A DNA stretch of 64,000 nucleotides from positions 1,401,452 to 1,465,451 of the forward strand of contig CP070724.1 in assembly GCA_020350825.1 (NCBI GenBank), read 5' to 3'. Each line of letters begins with the position of its first letter. Positions within the stretch are counted from its first letter, which is position 1. The translations under genes and the position numbers were made by a program. A model generated the notes under the pieces. The model did no database searches. It saw only the letters and a list, made by a program, of their open reading frames with translations, and had not been told where the DNA came from. Below are positions 63,840 through 64,000 of the stretch, piece after piece. The DNA is from Thermoplasmatales archaeon. GTDB taxonomy: Archaea > Thermoplasmatota > E2 > DHVEG-1.

Positions 63840-64000
63840 ATGGTGAGGAAGTTGGATAAAACAAAAAAATTGACAATTATGCTGATATTCATCCTGCTTA
63901 CAATGTCTGTTGTTACAGTAGCTCAAGCTCAAGAAGATCCATTTACAGATGAAGATATTCCGGAATGGGTAAACGATATTCCTGCTTTTGGTGGATTTTT
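63840..64000 (+). CDS. Partial exported protein, runs off right edge
   Basis: ATG 63840 follows AGGAGA at a suitable distance. The visible 53 residues include a basic start (MVRKLDKTKKLTIMLIFILL), a signal peptide ending VAQAQ and a mature part beginning EDPFTDEDIPEWVNDIPAFG. The rest lies beyond the window. It is probably in an operon with the DUF2085 gene 25 bases upstream. Confidence 0.7.
   Translation, partial: MVRKLDKTKKLTIMLIFILLTMSVVTVAQAQEDPFTDEDIPEWVNDIPAFGGF

Overview
The window comes from an AT-rich euryarchaeal chromosome. The evidence is archaeal information-processing genes (RNA polymerase H/B/A'/A'', NusA-like factor, L30e, L37Ae, L40e, RpoP, exosome Rrp4/Rrp41/Rrp42, SBDS, proteasome alpha, KEOPS Pcc1, Trm5, archaeal-type ProRS), TATA-box promoters, TTG starts, a class III-signal pilin operon and surface proteins with PGF-type C-terminal anchors. 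RpoB is one uninterrupted polypeptide while A is split into A' and A''. This, with the many NosD-like, PKD and LamG exported proteins and an amino-acid/imino-acid dehydrogenase cluster, suggests Thermoplasmatota, perhaps the Marine Benthic Group D/Thermoprofundales type. That lineage call is inference.

Layout. 1-8.3 kb is an accessory region: tiny zinc-ribbon and hypothetical genes, a pair of CRISPR-like repeats, orphan exported proteins, a winged-helix regulator with a four-fold palindromic operator array, a complete IS with 17-bp imperfect ends, a frameshifted ribbon-helix-helix gene, a dyad-rich island of different composition and a decayed nuclease-like pseudogene. 8.4-13.2 kb holds a 955-residue family B DNA polymerase, a histone-deacetylase-like amidohydrolase and CoaD. 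13.4-18.7 kb holds two NosD-type beta-helix surface proteins, a DUF1624 membrane acyltransferase and small zinc-ribbon/membrane proteins. 19.0-27.6 kb is a type IV pilus operon (ATPase, two-domain TadC/PilC-like platform, two small pilin-like proteins, and a 722-residue pilin that carries a LamG domain split by a seven-repeat propeller). It is flanked by a KaiC-like ATPase and headed by a small RHH protein. 27.8-38.9 kb carries further surface proteins including a 1202-residue S-layer candidate, a TylF-like methyltransferase behind a structured leader, trm5, tRNA-Thr and an intron-containing tRNA-Tyr, a GT2 glycosyltransferase and a nuclease-fold protein. 39.0-42.3 kb is a four-gene dye-linked proline dehydrogenase/sarcosine-oxidase-like complex.

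42.4-51.2 kb is the rpoH-rpoB-rpoA1-rpoA2-rpl30e-nusA operon behind tRNA-Lys; A'' has a lysine-rich, three-repeat N-terminal extension of about 155 residues. 51.4-56.5 kb has queE and then the proteasome/SBDS/exosome/L37Ae/RpoP/Pcc1 superoperon. 56.5-64 kb has purA, an OsmC protein, a site-2 protease, trmJ, proS, rpl40e and small membrane proteins, ending in an exported protein cut by the window edge.

Most interesting points: the pilin-LamG-propeller adhesin and its operon, the RpoA'' extension, the structured leaders before the methyltransferase and S-layer genes, the regulator's operator array, the lack of a conventional start for rpoH and the GT2 gene, the CRISPR-like repeat pair, and the decayed mobile island next to the divergent PolB.
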